From: a virus
Strand: one strand, 5' to 3'
DNA length: 64,000 nt
IMG/VR virus record: IMGVR_UViG_3300037541_000804
Span: 1 to 64,000 of that record
The position numbers were made by a program, and so were the translations under genes. Positions within the stretch are counted from its first letter, which is position 1. Each line of letters starts with the position of its first letter. The notes beneath the pieces are model-generated. The model did no database searches and was not told the origin of the DNA. It worked only from the letters and a program-made list of their open reading frames with translations. Positions 16,122 through 24,237 of the stretch are shown one piece after another.

Positions 16122-17163
16122 AATAGCAATCATTACTGGCGCAAATGCGATGGACTCAAAAAGTTTGGCGCGATTCCTTCAACACAAGGATTACAAGATC
16201 GTTCTTACTTATCGCAGAAACACTCTCTTCCACGAAGAAGACTGGTTTAAAGAAGTTCAAATCGAAGAACAAAATCGCTCAAAAATTGAATTCGAGCCAT
16301 GCGATATTATTGACCAAAACTCTGTTCGTGAGTGTATCAAGTCAGTTCTATTGAGACATGGAAAAGTTGACGAGCTTTATTTGATTGCGGCAATGAGCCA
16401 CGTTGGAAACTCCTTTAAGCAAAAGGAATATTCAATCATGTGCAACGGCCAAAGCTACTATTACTTCTTGGAGGCTTTGAAAGAGTTTTCGCCGAAAACA
16501 AAGACTTATGGAGCAATGACAAGCGAATTGGCTGGTAATGTTCCAAGCGGAACTCTTTTTAATGAGAATACCCCTTGGATGCCGAAAAGCCCGTATAGCC
16601 TTGGGAAACAGTTGGGAGGCTCATGGATCAAGTTTTACCGCGAATCACTTGATTCTCAGCTTTTTGCGTGTTTTGGAGTCTTATTTAATCATTCTAATTT
16701 TTATAGAACTCCTGATTTTTTTATTGCGAAAGTTGCCAAAGCGGCAGCGGCTATTGCACTTGGGAAGCAAAAGGAACTTCCTTTAGGGAACTTGAATTTT
16801 TATCGGGACGAACATTGGTCTGATTTCGGCGTAGAAATGATGTGGAAAATGCTTCAAAACGACGAACCCAAAGATTATGTCATTGGCGTTGGACGAACAT
16901 TTCATGGAGAAGAGTTTCTTGATGAGGCGTTTAATAGGGTCAATCTAAAGTGGCAAGATTTCGTAAGAAAGGACGAAACCCTTTTGCGGCCAAACGAGGT
17001 TCATCGTTTAATTTCCGATCCATCCAAGGCAGAAAAAGAGCTTGGCTGGAATCCTAATCGCATGTCATTTAAGGATCATATGGGTTACTTAGTTGACTTT
17101 TGGCTGGCAAAAGAACAAGGAAAAGAATATAAAATCCCCAACATGTGGGAAAAATATCCTTGA
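16114..17163 (+). CDS. gmd: GDP-mannose 4,6-dehydratase
   Basis: A 349-aa SDR enzyme making GDP-4-keto-6-deoxymannose, the first step to GDP-fucose. It has an N-terminal GANAMDS dinucleotide loop, MTSELAGNVP in place of the usual SSE(x)FG active-site stretch, and the YSLGK (YxxxK) pair. The NFYRDEHW segment aligns with the family's RDW motif. ATG 16114 overlaps the preceding stop; an in-frame ATG at 16072 would intrude deeply into fcl. Several residues deviate from bacterial Gmd, so activity needs proof. Confidence 0.88.
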   Translation: MSKIAIITGANAMDSKSLARFLQHKDYKIVLTYRRNTLFHEEDWFKEVQIEEQNRSKIEFEPCDIIDQNSVRECIKSVLLRHGKVDELYLIAAMSHVGNSFKQKEYSIMCNGQSYYYFLEALKEFSPKTKTYGAMTSELAGNVPSGTLFNENTPWMPKSPYSLGKQLGGSWIKFYRESLDSQLFACFGVLFNHSNFYRTPDFFIAKVAKAAAAIALGKQKELPLGNLNFYRDEHWSDFGVEMMWKMLQNDEPKDYVIGVGRTFHGEEFLDEAFNRVNLKWQDFVRKDETLLRPNEVHRLISDPSKAEKELGWNPNRMSFKDHMGYLVDFWLAKEQGKEYKIPNMWEKYP

Positions 17164-17187
17164 CAAGCTTCAATTCTGAATTAAAGT
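17160..17187 (+). promoter_or_regulatory. Promoter of the replication block
   Basis: TTGACA (17160-17165) overlaps the gmd stop, a 16-base spacer follows, and TAAAGT (17182-17187) ends five bases before ATG 17193. This is another leaderless arrangement, here with a perfect -35 and a weak -10. Confidence 0.6.
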
Positions 17188-17192
17188 GACGA

Positions 17193-17423
17193 ATGGATTT
17201 TTCACCCGTTGTTCACTTTTTCAGATGTGCCACAGAATTAATGCAAATGGCTGCGCCATGGTTGATGTGGGTTTTAACGCCGATTTGGATTGTGGCTTTG
17301 ATAATTTCTATCAAGAACATTAAAGTTTGCGACGGAGATGTGGTAATGGATATTGTTTCGACAATTTTGTTTTTCGCATTGAGCGCGTTTGGAATCTATT
17401 GTATTATTTATGGGCCGACCTAA
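17193..17423 (+). CDS. Small membrane protein, 76 aa
   Basis: Two hydrophobic helices are evident, about residues 18-40 (MAAPWLMWVLTPIWIVALII) and 52-74, separated by a short charged turn containing KVCDGD. Size and topology are compatible with a phage membrane protein such as a holin or superinfection factor, but no lysis genes are nearby and no family is recognised. It overlaps the next gene by 14 bases. Confidence 0.65.
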   Translation: MDFSPVVHFFRCATELMQMAAPWLMWVLTPIWIVALIISIKNIKVCDGDVVMDIVSTILFFALSAFGIYCIIYGPT

Positions 17424-17778
17424 GAAAATCAAAACCCCGAAACCACCAAAGCTTCCGCCGATTAACAAACACAAGTTAGTCGAACGACTTGTTGAGAAAC
17501 CGTCTCAAAACATCCGCTTCTGGCTAATCAAAGAATGTTCTATTCTTAAAAAGCTAGAAGAAAAATTCCCCCTCGCTTTCCTAAATCAACTCAAATACAG
17601 CAAGAAGTGGGCAAGTCTGGCCGTATTGTTCTGTGACGACTTAATGAAAGATTTGGAACGCCGCTACAGAGCTTATCTATACGTTCCGCCCATTCAAGAA
17701 CAGATAACTTTGGGCGAAAAATCGGGCGAAGATTTGAAAATAGAGAAAAAGAAGTCATTAAGAGAGATACTGTCATGA
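17410..17778 (+). CDS. Hypothetical basic protein, 122 aa
   Basis: Starts at ATG 17410 (MGRPKKIKTPKPPK), inside the end of the membrane-protein gene; the longer frame from 17389 is less likely. The N-terminus is Lys/Pro-rich and could bind nucleic acid, and the rest is helical with many charged residues. It is coupled to the next gene by an ATGA overlap. Position just upstream of the recombinase suggests a replication-associated role, but this is only context. Confidence 0.6.
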   Translation: MGRPKKIKTPKPPKLPPINKHKLVERLVEKPSQNIRFWLIKECSILKKLEEKFPLAFLNQLKYSKKWASLAVLFCDDLMKDLERRYRAYLYVPPIQEQITLGEKSGEDLKIEKKKSLREILS

Positions 17779-18041
17779 TTAAAACCCAAGGAAAATCCTC
17801 CATTACTATCAGCAAAACCGCTTTCTTGGACGAAATGCTGCCAGAGCCTCGGCTAGTAACTCACGACGAAGATTTGACGCAATACTCTCTAGAAAACACA
17901 GACAAACTGCTAGAACTCGTCAAAAAATTGGCCGCAAAAGTCCTGACAGAAGATGAGCTAGTTACTATTCTAGGAGACTGCCACGGATACGGAAGAAACG
18001 GCATCTCATACACTCCGAACAGCAAAGAAATCCCTCATTAA
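17775..18041 (+). CDS. Hypothetical protein, 88 aa
   Basis: An 88-aa soluble protein between two overlapping or adjacent genes. A helical Leu/Lys/Glu-rich centre (LLELVKKLAAKVLTEDEL) is flanked by less ordered ends. No family is recognised. It stops five bases before the recombinase start. Confidence 0.55.
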   Translation: MIKTQGKSSITISKTAFLDEMLPEPRLVTHDEDLTQYSLENTDKLLELVKKLAAKVLTEDELVTILGDCHGYGRNGISYTPNSKEIPH

Positions 18042-18046
18042 CGCAC

Positions 18047-19201
18047 ATGGCCACAATCAAAAAAATCCTAGAACCCGCCCCAAAAGAAGGCGCAGACGCA
18101 GCACTTAAAAAGTTCCTTAATTCAAAAGATACTGTCCACTATAACGATATTGTTCCCAAGGAAATTCCAATCTCTACTGGATCGCTAATCCTTGATAGCC
18201 AATTGAAGGTTCGTTCTGGACAGGTGATTCGCCTTGTTGGCAAGGGTGCAGAATTGGGAAAGTCGTCGCAAGCTCTTGTTTTCGCTGAAAATTACATGGA
18301 GACAATGCCGAATGCAAGAACCCTCTACGTTAAAGCGGAGGGTCGCCTATCTAAAGAACTTCAATATCGAAGTGGTCTAACATTTGTCAACACTATTGAT
18401 GAATGGGTGACTGGATCGGTTTTTGTTCTCGCATCTAATGTTGCAGATGACATTTTCGACCTAATCAAAGACCTACTAAAGAAAGCTTACGAAGCGGGCG
18501 AACACATTTGTTTCATTATTGATTCGGTGGATGGCCTCATCCTTAAAGACGATTACCAGACAAAAGGAATTGGAACAGGCGGAATGGTGGCTGGCGTTCC
18601 AAAGATTACAAAACTATTCTTTAGACACTGCGCCTTGCCAATTAATCACTATGATTCTTTATGCTTAATGACGGGCCAATATGCGGCCCAAATTAGTATC
18701 GAAAGAGGCCCATCTGCGCCCAACCAAGGAAGCTCCTCTGGCGGCTCATCCCAACAACATCAAGCAGATTATGTTCTTGATTACCAAGGAATCCGACAAG
18801 GAGATTTAATTCTTGAAGACCAAAACAATAAAACTCCCGATCCTGAAAAAAATAAAATCCTCGGAAAGGTAGCTAGAATTACCCTGAGAAAATCGGCGAG
18901 CGATGTAACTGGAAATACTTTTGAAATTGCAATCCGCAAGAGTTCGGAAACGATTAGGGGGAAGAAACAAATTTGGGTCGAGAAAGAGATAGCTGATATT
19001 ATGGTATCCTACCAAATGCTTACAAAAGGTGGTAGCTGGCTTACTTTTGCTCCTGAAATCCTAGAAGAAGTTAAAGCCGCTGGTTTGGAACTGCCCGAAA
19101 AAGTTCAAGGAATCAATAACCTTTACTCCTTGATTGAAGAGAACGAGGGCGTCAAAGACTACTTCTACGCCAAGATTAAAAAAATGATTGACGTGTCATG
19201 A
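18047..19201 (+). CDS. RecA/UvsX-like recombinase
   Basis: A 384-aa strand-exchange ATPase candidate. Residues 65-73 (GKGAELGKS) form a P-loop with the first glycine displaced by one, reminiscent of the divergent T4 UvsX loop. CFIIDSVDGL is the Walker B strand. A disordered Gly/Ser segment (GSSSGGSSQQ) sits where RecA has the DNA-binding loop L2, after LMTGQYAAQ. A C-terminal KxxR-rich region ends the core. Neighbouring nuclease, helicase and primase genes support a role in recombination-dependent replication. Its stop overlaps the nuclease ATG. Confidence 0.78.
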   Translation: MATIKKILEPAPKEGADAALKKFLNSKDTVHYNDIVPKEIPISTGSLILDSQLKVRSGQVIRLVGKGAELGKSSQALVFAENYMETMPNARTLYVKAEGRLSKELQYRSGLTFVNTIDEWVTGSVFVLASNVADDIFDLIKDLLKKAYEAGEHICFIIDSVDGLILKDDYQTKGIGTGGMVAGVPKITKLFFRHCALPINHYDSLCLMTGQYAAQISIERGPSAPNQGSSSGGSSQQHQADYVLDYQGIRQGDLILEDQNNKTPDPEKNKILGKVARITLRKSASDVTGNTFEIAIRKSSETIRGKKQIWVEKEIADIMVSYQMLTKGGSWLTFAPEILEEVKAAGLELPEKVQGINNLYSLIEENEGVKDYFYAKIKKMIDVS

Positions 19202-19611
19202 CCTTTCTTGACTTAAAAGGCCGAAAGAAGAATATAACAAATATCCGCCGTTATCTAGTTAACTGGAGTAAACCAACCCGCTCTAAGTTCCAAGACTCCG
19301 CGAAGAAGTTCTTTTATCCATATTGGAATTCGGATATTGTATTAGAGGAATGCCCTCTAGTTGGGAGTCTAATGAAATTCGACTTTGTAAACGTTTCAAA
19401 GAAAATTATCGCCGAAATTTCGGGGAGGCAACATATAGAACACGTTCCTCATTTTCACGGCAAAAATCCTGTTGGTAAATTTCTCGGCCAAATTAAAAGA
19501 GACATGAAAAAGCACGAATTCGCTGAAATGAACGACTACCAGTTGGTCGAAATTTACAGCGACAAGGAACTAACCTACGAGTTCTTTTTAGAAAAAGGAA
19601 TAGAGCTATAA
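19198..19611 (+). CDS. PD-(D/E)XK-like endonuclease
   Basis: A 137-aa protein. MKFDFVN supplies an acidic residue on one strand and IIAEISGRQH an E-x-S/G-x-QH strand, followed by a conserved PHFHGK, an RDMKKHEF helix and YQLVEIY. This follows the Vsr/PD-(D/E)XK arrangement of small nucleases. With an ATGA overlap to the recombinase and the helicase downstream, a junction resolvase or recombination-initiating nickase is likely, though a repair nuclease is possible. Confidence 0.65.
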   Translation: MTFLDLKGRKKNITNIRRYLVNWSKPTRSKFQDSAKKFFYPYWNSDIVLEECPLVGSLMKFDFVNVSKKIIAEISGRQHIEHVPHFHGKNPVGKFLGQIKRDMKKHEFAEMNDYQLVEIYSDKELTYEFFLEKGIEL

Positions 19612-19635
19612 GAAAGAACCCACCTGCCAACCCGT

Positions 19636-19641
19636 TAGTAT
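19636..19641 (+). promoter_or_regulatory. TAGTAT -10 element before the 79-aa gene
   Basis: GTTAGTAT ends five bases before ATG 19647, the same arrangement and -10 hexamer as at 6740 and 26784. No convincing -35 is present, so an activator may be needed or this may be weak. Confidence 0.4.
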
Positions 19642-19646
19642 TAGGC

Positions 19647-19886
19647 ATGGCATTCACTATTCCCCCTAGCTTTCTTGAAAAGCTCTACGAACTAACAGGC
19701 GACGGACAAAACTACAAAGGCTGCATGGTCTTTTTCACAGACGAGGATGGCTGTGTGAGACAGTATATTCGCTGTCAAAACCCTTTAACGCTTGACGCAA
19801 TGCGTAAAAAGGCCGAGACTTATCTCGTCTCTATGGACGAACAGGAATCGGTAATTGGAAGACGTGGAGATGTTGATGATGACTAA
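19647..19886 (+). CDS. Hypothetical protein, 79 aa
   Basis: A small acidic protein (ends RRGDVDDD) with one likely alpha/beta fold and no known motif. It starts five bases after a TAGTAT element and stops three bases before the helicase ATG, so it is the leader of the helicase-primase unit. Confidence 0.55.
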   Translation: MAFTIPPSFLEKLYELTGDGQNYKGCMVFFTDEDGCVRQYIRCQNPLTLDAMRKKAETYLVSMDEQESVIGRRGDVDDD

Positions 19887-19889
19887 AAT

Positions 19890-21395
19890 ATGATATTCGA
19901 CCAAAAGCTAGAACACCATCTAATTTCGGGCCTTCTTCGGAAGCCGAATGAGTATTTGACCATCCAATCGTTTTTCTCGGAGGATGACATTTACAGCGAG
20001 GATTCGTTGTTGCGGCGAACTATTTTGTCGCTCATTCGCCAAGCAGTAGAAAAGGGCGAAGGAGAATCTGTTGACGCAATGATTATTGCTCAACGGTTGG
20101 AGGGTTTGGGAATCAAGTTTGATGAGGAGATTCCAGTCGGCCAATTTGTTGAATCCTTAGCTCTTAGGAACGTTCCAGAAGGTTCCGTGTATAAAGCGGC
20201 TGTAGAGTTGAAGAAGCTAAGTTTGCGCCGAAAACTTTTAGACGCAATGGAAAGAGCGTCAGAAAAACTTAAGAAAGCTGATCGTTCCGCCTCTCTTGTC
20301 GAGCTAGAAGAAATTGTTGATAAGGAAATCAACAGCCAAATGAACGTATTTGATAGTGGTGAAAACGCGCCGTCTAATATTTACGAAAAAATGGAAAGCG
20401 TTATTGAAGAACGCGGCAATAATCCAGTTACAGATTTTGGGATGCTTGGGCCGTTCCCAACAGTGAATAAAATCTATGGTTCTCTTGTTCGAGAAGGTAA
20501 CGTGACGGTAATTTGTGCGCGTGCGAAGGGGGGTAAAAGCACTTTAGCAATGGATTATACAACTTATGTTGCTGACAAATATGATGTTGATGTTCTTCAC
20601 TTAGATAACGGAGAAATGAGCGAGCAAGAGCTAATTTTTCGCCAAGCATCATCGCTTTCGGGAGTTCCTCTTTATCTTCTTGAAACAGGTAAATGGAGAA
20701 ATGCTGGGGAAGAAATTGTCAATAAAGTGCGTTCCGTTTGGAAGCGTATTAAAAAATTGCGTTTTTATTACTACTGCGTTGGAGGAATGCCAGCGGATGA
20801 AATGGTGGCTTTTGCCAAACGCTTCTACTACAACAAAGTTGGAAGAGGAAAAAGAATGATCATCTCTTTCGACTACCTCAAAACAACAGGTCAATTAAAC
20901 GGCAATCTTACAGAATGGCAGGTTGTTGGAGAAATCGTTGATAAATTTAAGAAGCTCATCGCTAAGGAAATTGTATTCGATAATAAACCAATGGTGAGTA
21001 TGTTCACTAGCGTTCAGAGTAATCGCTCTGGCATTGTTACGAACAAGAAAAAGGAGAATATCACAGACGACGAAAGTGTTGTCAGCTTGTCAGACCGTAT
21101 TATTCAATATTGTTCTCACATGTTTCTATTGCGAAAGAAAACAATGGACGAAATTTTAGAAGATGGCGAGCAATTCGGGACTCACAAGTTAATCTGTTTT
21201 GCTGCCCGACACCTGGGAGAAGATGTTTCTGGAGAATTGGAACCAGTAAAAATTGGTGATAAACTAGAGAAAAATTGTATTTTCCTTGAGTTTTCTAACT
21301 TTAGAATCTCTGAAAAGGGAGATTTAAGAAAGTTAGCTGGGTATAAAAATTTTCCACTAGAAGAATCAAAGACGGATGATCCAACAAGTTTTTAA
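19890..21395 (+). CDS. dnaB: DnaB-like replicative helicase
   Basis: A 501-aa hexameric helicase. The N-terminal helical domain (1-150) carries LEHHLISGLL as in DnaB. The RecA-like core has the P-loop ARAKGGKST (210-218), HLDNGEMS where DnaB has its catalytic SLEMS glutamate, ISFDYL as Walker B, and SVQSNR in the sensor position. It unwinds the fork with the primase encoded two genes on. Its last codons (DDPTSF) reappear at the end of the inserted endonuclease gene, which begins inside this gene at 21376. Confidence 0.88.
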   Translation: MIFDQKLEHHLISGLLRKPNEYLTIQSFFSEDDIYSEDSLLRRTILSLIRQAVEKGEGESVDAMIIAQRLEGLGIKFDEEIPVGQFVESLALRNVPEGSVYKAAVELKKLSLRRKLLDAMERASEKLKKADRSASLVELEEIVDKEINSQMNVFDSGENAPSNIYEKMESVIEERGNNPVTDFGMLGPFPTVNKIYGSLVREGNVTVICARAKGGKSTLAMDYTTYVADKYDVDVLHLDNGEMSEQELIFRQASSLSGVPLYLLETGKWRNAGEEIVNKVRSVWKRIKKLRFYYYCVGGMPADEMVAFAKRFYYNKVGRGKRMIISFDYLKTTGQLNGNLTEWQVVGEIVDKFKKLIAKEIVFDNKPMVSMFTSVQSNRSGIVTNKKKENITDDESVVSLSDRIIQYCSHMFLLRKKTMDEILEDGEQFGTHKLICFAARHLGEDVSGELEPVKIGDKLEKNCIFLEFSNFRISEKGDLRKLAGYKNFPLEESKTDDPTSF

Positions 21396-21398
21396 CGA
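21376..21398 (+). repeat. Junction repeat, left copy (dnaB end/endonuclease start)
   Basis: The 23 bases from ATG 21376 match those from ATG 22439 at 18 positions, including an identical ACAAGTTT core. Here they hold the dnaB stop and the endonuclease start. Confidence 0.6.
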
Positions 21399-22458
21399 AA
21401 TAAGTCAGCTTTTAGACTCTGGACGAAGCATGCTTAGAATAAGCAAAGAACTCTCCGTTTCTTATTCAACAGTTAGAAGGGTTGCCATACAAAAAGGTTT
21501 GATCGCAAAGGGCAAAAGAAAATACAACGGCATCTATGATACTAATTTTCTGAATGAGATAAATTCTCCAGAGGCGGCAAGATTTTTGGGAATAATGGGT
21601 TCAGACGGAAATATTAATAAAAACATGGCGAGCTTATCGCTGGCTGTAGATGATATAAAGTACCTAGAAAATATAAAAAATCTAATTTGTCCAGACTTAA
21701 AATTGAAGGTCTATAAAAACCATCCCCATAAGGATGTAGCGCGAATAAATATTTGTCATAAAACAGTTAGGGATCAATTAAGAAAAAATGGCATAGTAGA
21801 GAGGAAAAGCTGCATCTATGATTTCCCAGACATTCCGAAGCGTCTTTATTCTTCATTTATTTTGGGTCTATATGAGGGAGATGGCTCTATTTCTCTATCC
21901 ACAACAAGAAATTTAGTAAGGTTTGGTCTTGTAGGGTGCCATTTAATCATTTTAAAGATAAAGGATTTCCTAGAAAAAGAGCTTAAGATAAGTCTCTGCG
22001 TCTCCTATCATAAAAACGTCAAGGAGTTTGGTTCTATATGCAGTATTGGCACAAAAAATAACCTAGATACGCTCAGGGTTTTAGATTTCTTATATTCCTC
22101 AGAAGTAGATTTCTTTATGGAGAGAAAGCTCAAAAAATTTCAAGATGCCCTTTATTTAAAAGATGGATTTGTGGAAAGAAGGGAGATTTTTAAACAAAAA
22201 CATTCCAAGACTATTAAAGAGGCTAACGATTTGAAATCAAAAGGTCGATCTATGTCTGAAATAGCCAAATTAATAAATAATGATTACGCGCATGTTAGAT
22301 ACCTGTTAAGATATAAAAGGTCTTCCATCGAAGAGGATAGTATTGCATATAGCGGAGATTCATTTATTCTCGCGGAAAAACTAAAAGAGAAATATAAAAA
22401 TTTGTTTGAAAAACATCTACCAGAGCGCTCCCATGCAAATGAACCCACAAGTTTCTAA
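21376..22458 (+). CDS. LAGLIDADG homing endonuclease
   Basis: A 360-aa protein. An N-terminal helix-turn-helix-like part (about 1-45, SVSYSTVRRVAIQ) is followed by two LAGLIDADG helices, ARFLGIMGSDG and FILGLYEGDG, and then a second HTH-like segment (SMSEIAKLINNDYAHVRYLL). It would cut a specific DNA site and spread by copying into cut genomes. The gene is more AT-rich than dnaB. It begins in the last 20 bases of dnaB and ends inside the start of the next gene; its last residues NEPTSF repeat the dnaB ending. See the finding on the junction duplication. Confidence 0.85.
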   Translation: MIQQVFNEISQLLDSGRSMLRISKELSVSYSTVRRVAIQKGLIAKGKRKYNGIYDTNFLNEINSPEAARFLGIMGSDGNINKNMASLSLAVDDIKYLENIKNLICPDLKLKVYKNHPHKDVARINICHKTVRDQLRKNGIVERKSCIYDFPDIPKRLYSSFILGLYEGDGSISLSTTRNLVRFGLVGCHLIILKIKDFLEKELKISLCVSYHKNVKEFGSICSIGTKNNLDTLRVLDFLYSSEVDFFMERKLKKFQDALYLKDGFVERREIFKQKHSKTIKEANDLKSKGRSMSEIAKLINNDYAHVRYLLRYKRSSIEEDSIAYSGDSFILAEKLKEKYKNLFEKHLPERSHANEPTSF

Positions 22459-22461
22459 TCA
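22439..22461 (+). repeat. Junction repeat, right copy (endonuclease end/next gene start)
   Basis: Right partner of the repeat at 21376. Here it holds the endonuclease stop and the start of the Cys-containing protein. Confidence 0.6.
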
Positions 22462-22801
22462 CTACTATCTCTACGCCAAACCAGATGAGCTACAATCTCT
22501 TGGCGTTGAAGAATTTTACGAGACGGATGTTTCCCTGCTTTCCGCCGAATTAACAGACGAACACGTTAAAAGCCTAATCCCGCACTCAGACTATTGTTAT
22601 AAATGGTTGGAAACACCCCAACCCGAAAACAACTATCGCGGCAAAGTCAAGACTTGCCCATTTTATGACAAAATGGAAAACCTTCCCGCTCAATCAAACG
22701 GCTATTGCCACTATCTGAAAGCGGGTGACTTCACAGAAAATGGCGCACATCTTTTATTTGACATGTGCAAGGAGTGTGGTATCAATGTAGAAAATGAGTG
22801 A
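22439..22801 (+). CDS. Hypothetical Cys-rich protein, 120 aa
   Basis: ATG 22439 is chosen because the duplicated sequence at 21376 also places an ATG here; ATG 22433 is two codons longer. Cysteines in CPFYD, GYCHYL and CKECG suggest zinc binding. Similar small phage proteins with a CPF/YC/KECG pattern sit beside primase and helicase genes but are uncharacterised. It overlaps the primase start by eight bases. Confidence 0.65.
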   Translation: MNPQVSNHYYLYAKPDELQSLGVEEFYETDVSLLSAELTDEHVKSLIPHSDYCYKWLETPQPENNYRGKVKTCPFYDKMENLPAQSNGYCHYLKAGDFTENGAHLLFDMCKECGINVENE

Positions 22802-23840
22802 CAAAAAACAATTCAAAACCTACCCCGCAGGCAAAGTCTGCGAGGTTCTTCAAACACTCAATTACCCACTACAAGACTTTGGCGCTTACGTTAGAACAAA
22901 AGCACTATATCGCGGCGGAGACTCCCCAAATACGCTTAAAGTTTGGAAAGAATCGGGCTGGTGCAAAGATTACGCGGAAGATAAAGGCTTTTCTCTCTAT
23001 GATCTTGTCGCTAAAACGTTGGGGACAACAAATCCAAAAACAATTCTAGAAATTATAAATTGCGAAAAACAAACCGCCATTTATAGCCCCCGCCCAAAAT
23101 TCCTTATGGCCAAAACTTTTGACCCCAAATGTTTGGAAAGACTTCTCCCGAATTACTCATTCTACGAGAAGAAAAAGATTTCGGCGGAAACCCAAAAACT
23201 TTACAAAATGGGCTACGCCACAACGGGCCAAATGTTTCAACGGTTGACTTTCCCCATTTTTGACGAACACGGGCAAATCGTTGGATTTTCGGGCCGACAC
23301 ATTTATTGGACAGAGGAATCCTCATCTCCTAAGTGGAAACATATTGGACGCAAAGAAACGTGGACGTATCCTTATAGTCTTTGGCTAGACAACTCAGAAA
23401 TCAAAGAGAATTTCGATTCTGCGCCCGAAATCTTTCTCGTTGAAAGTCATGGCGATAGCATGGCCTTAACTGAAAACCGCATTTATAACCACCTCATCAC
23501 TTTCGGCAAAGAAGTTTCATCAACAATATTAGCTTTTCTCGTCAAGCGTGATCCTCAATTTGTAATAGTTGTTGGTAATCGTGACGAAAATAACGAAGGT
23601 CAAATCGGCGCGGTTCGAGCTTTGATTAAACTATCCAGCGTTTTCCCCATTGACATGCTGCGAATCAAGCTCCCGACTCTGAACGACTTGGGCGAAATGC
23701 AAGAAAACGGCGAAAATCTAGTTGACTGGCAGAAAAACGGTGCTATCCTTTCTAAACCCGAAATTCTAGAAATTATAAACAAACACCGCGAAAAGTTCAA
23801 CGCTGAGAAATTGGCAAAGTTTTTGAAGAAATATGACTAA
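22794..23840 (+). CDS. DnaG-like primase with TOPRIM domain
   Basis: A 348-aa primase. Residues 29-75 resemble the N-terminal template-binding fold but lack the usual zinc-binding cysteine cluster. LTFPIFDEHGQIVGFSGR (151-168) is the conserved RNAP-like motif, and the TOPRIM core follows with E217 in FLVESHGDS and an NRDEN acidic cluster near 262. It makes RNA primers for the helicase encoded upstream. Its last codons, KKYD plus stop, overlap the next ATG, and a 15-base copy of this junction lies 105 bases on. Confidence 0.8.
   Translation: MSDKKQFKTYPAGKVCEVLQTLNYPLQDFGAYVRTKALYRGGDSPNTLKVWKESGWCKDYAEDKGFSLYDLVAKTLGTTNPKTILEIINCEKQTAIYSPRPKFLMAKTFDPKCLERLLPNYSFYEKKKISAETQKLYKMGYATTGQMFQRLTFPIFDEHGQIVGFSGRHIYWTEESSSPKWKHIGRKETWTYPYSLWLDNSEIKENFDSAPEIFLVESHGDSMALTENRIYNHLITFGKEVSSTILAFLVKRDPQFVIVVGNRDENNEGQIGAVRALIKLSSVFPIDMLRIKLPTLNDLGEMQENGENLVDWQKNGAILSKPEILEIINKHREKFNAEKLAKFLKKYD
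23826..23840 (+). repeat. 15-bp direct repeat, left copy
   Basis: AAGAAATATGACTAA spans the primase stop and the next start. An exact copy is at 23931-23945. Confidence 0.8.
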
Positions 23841-24237
23841 AGTTTTAAAATTCGGAACAAAAGAATACACCAAATTTGCCAAAAAGAAGCAAAAATCCTT
23901 TCGCGAAAAGGCATCTGAAATTGAGAGTAAAAGAAATATGACTAAGAAAAACCAATCTTGGCTAGATGAAAAGCTCCTAGAGGTAGAAAATTGGGGAACG
24001 CTTACTCTTCTTCAATTCCTAAGGGATAATTACAGTGGCCGAATGGAAGCCGAAAGAAACACCATTTTCAAATACGGCACCGAAAATTATCACGGCTCAA
24101 ACCTTGACACTCACGATAGAATGGTTGCCGCCGTAAATAGAGTTTGGGATCGAGAGTTCAGGAAAATTTATAAATGGATTGAAAAATCTAACCCAGAGTG
24201 GAAAAAAACTCATCAATTTGGAGAAAAACATGACTAA
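23833..24237 (+). CDS. Hypothetical protein, 134 aa (possible start at 23938)
   Basis: The first 35 residues are Lys-rich and end just before a second MTKK start at 23938, which lies in the right copy of the 15-bp repeat. The region after it (WLDEKLLEVENWGTL...) looks like an independent 99-aa phage protein with a DTHDRMVAAVNRVWDREF helix. So the ancestral gene probably starts at 23938 and the first 105 bases are an insertion that kept the frame. No function is recognised. Confidence 0.6.
   Translation: MTKVLKFGTKEYTKFAKKKQKSFREKASEIESKRNMTKKNQSWLDEKLLEVENWGTLTLLQFLRDNYSGRMEAERNTIFKYGTENYHGSNLDTHDRMVAAVNRVWDREFRKIYKWIEKSNPEWKKTHQFGEKHD
23931..23945 (+). repeat. 15-bp direct repeat, right copy
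   Basis: Exact copy of 23826-23840. In one frame it would still encode the primase ending KKYD and stop; in the used frame it provides an internal ATG at 23938. Confidence 0.8.

Noticed and set aside
21376-22458. Intein or group I intron in dnaB
   Set aside because: The dnaB frame ends at a stop before the endonuclease and its C-terminal motifs are already complete; no splice-junction residues or intron core were found.
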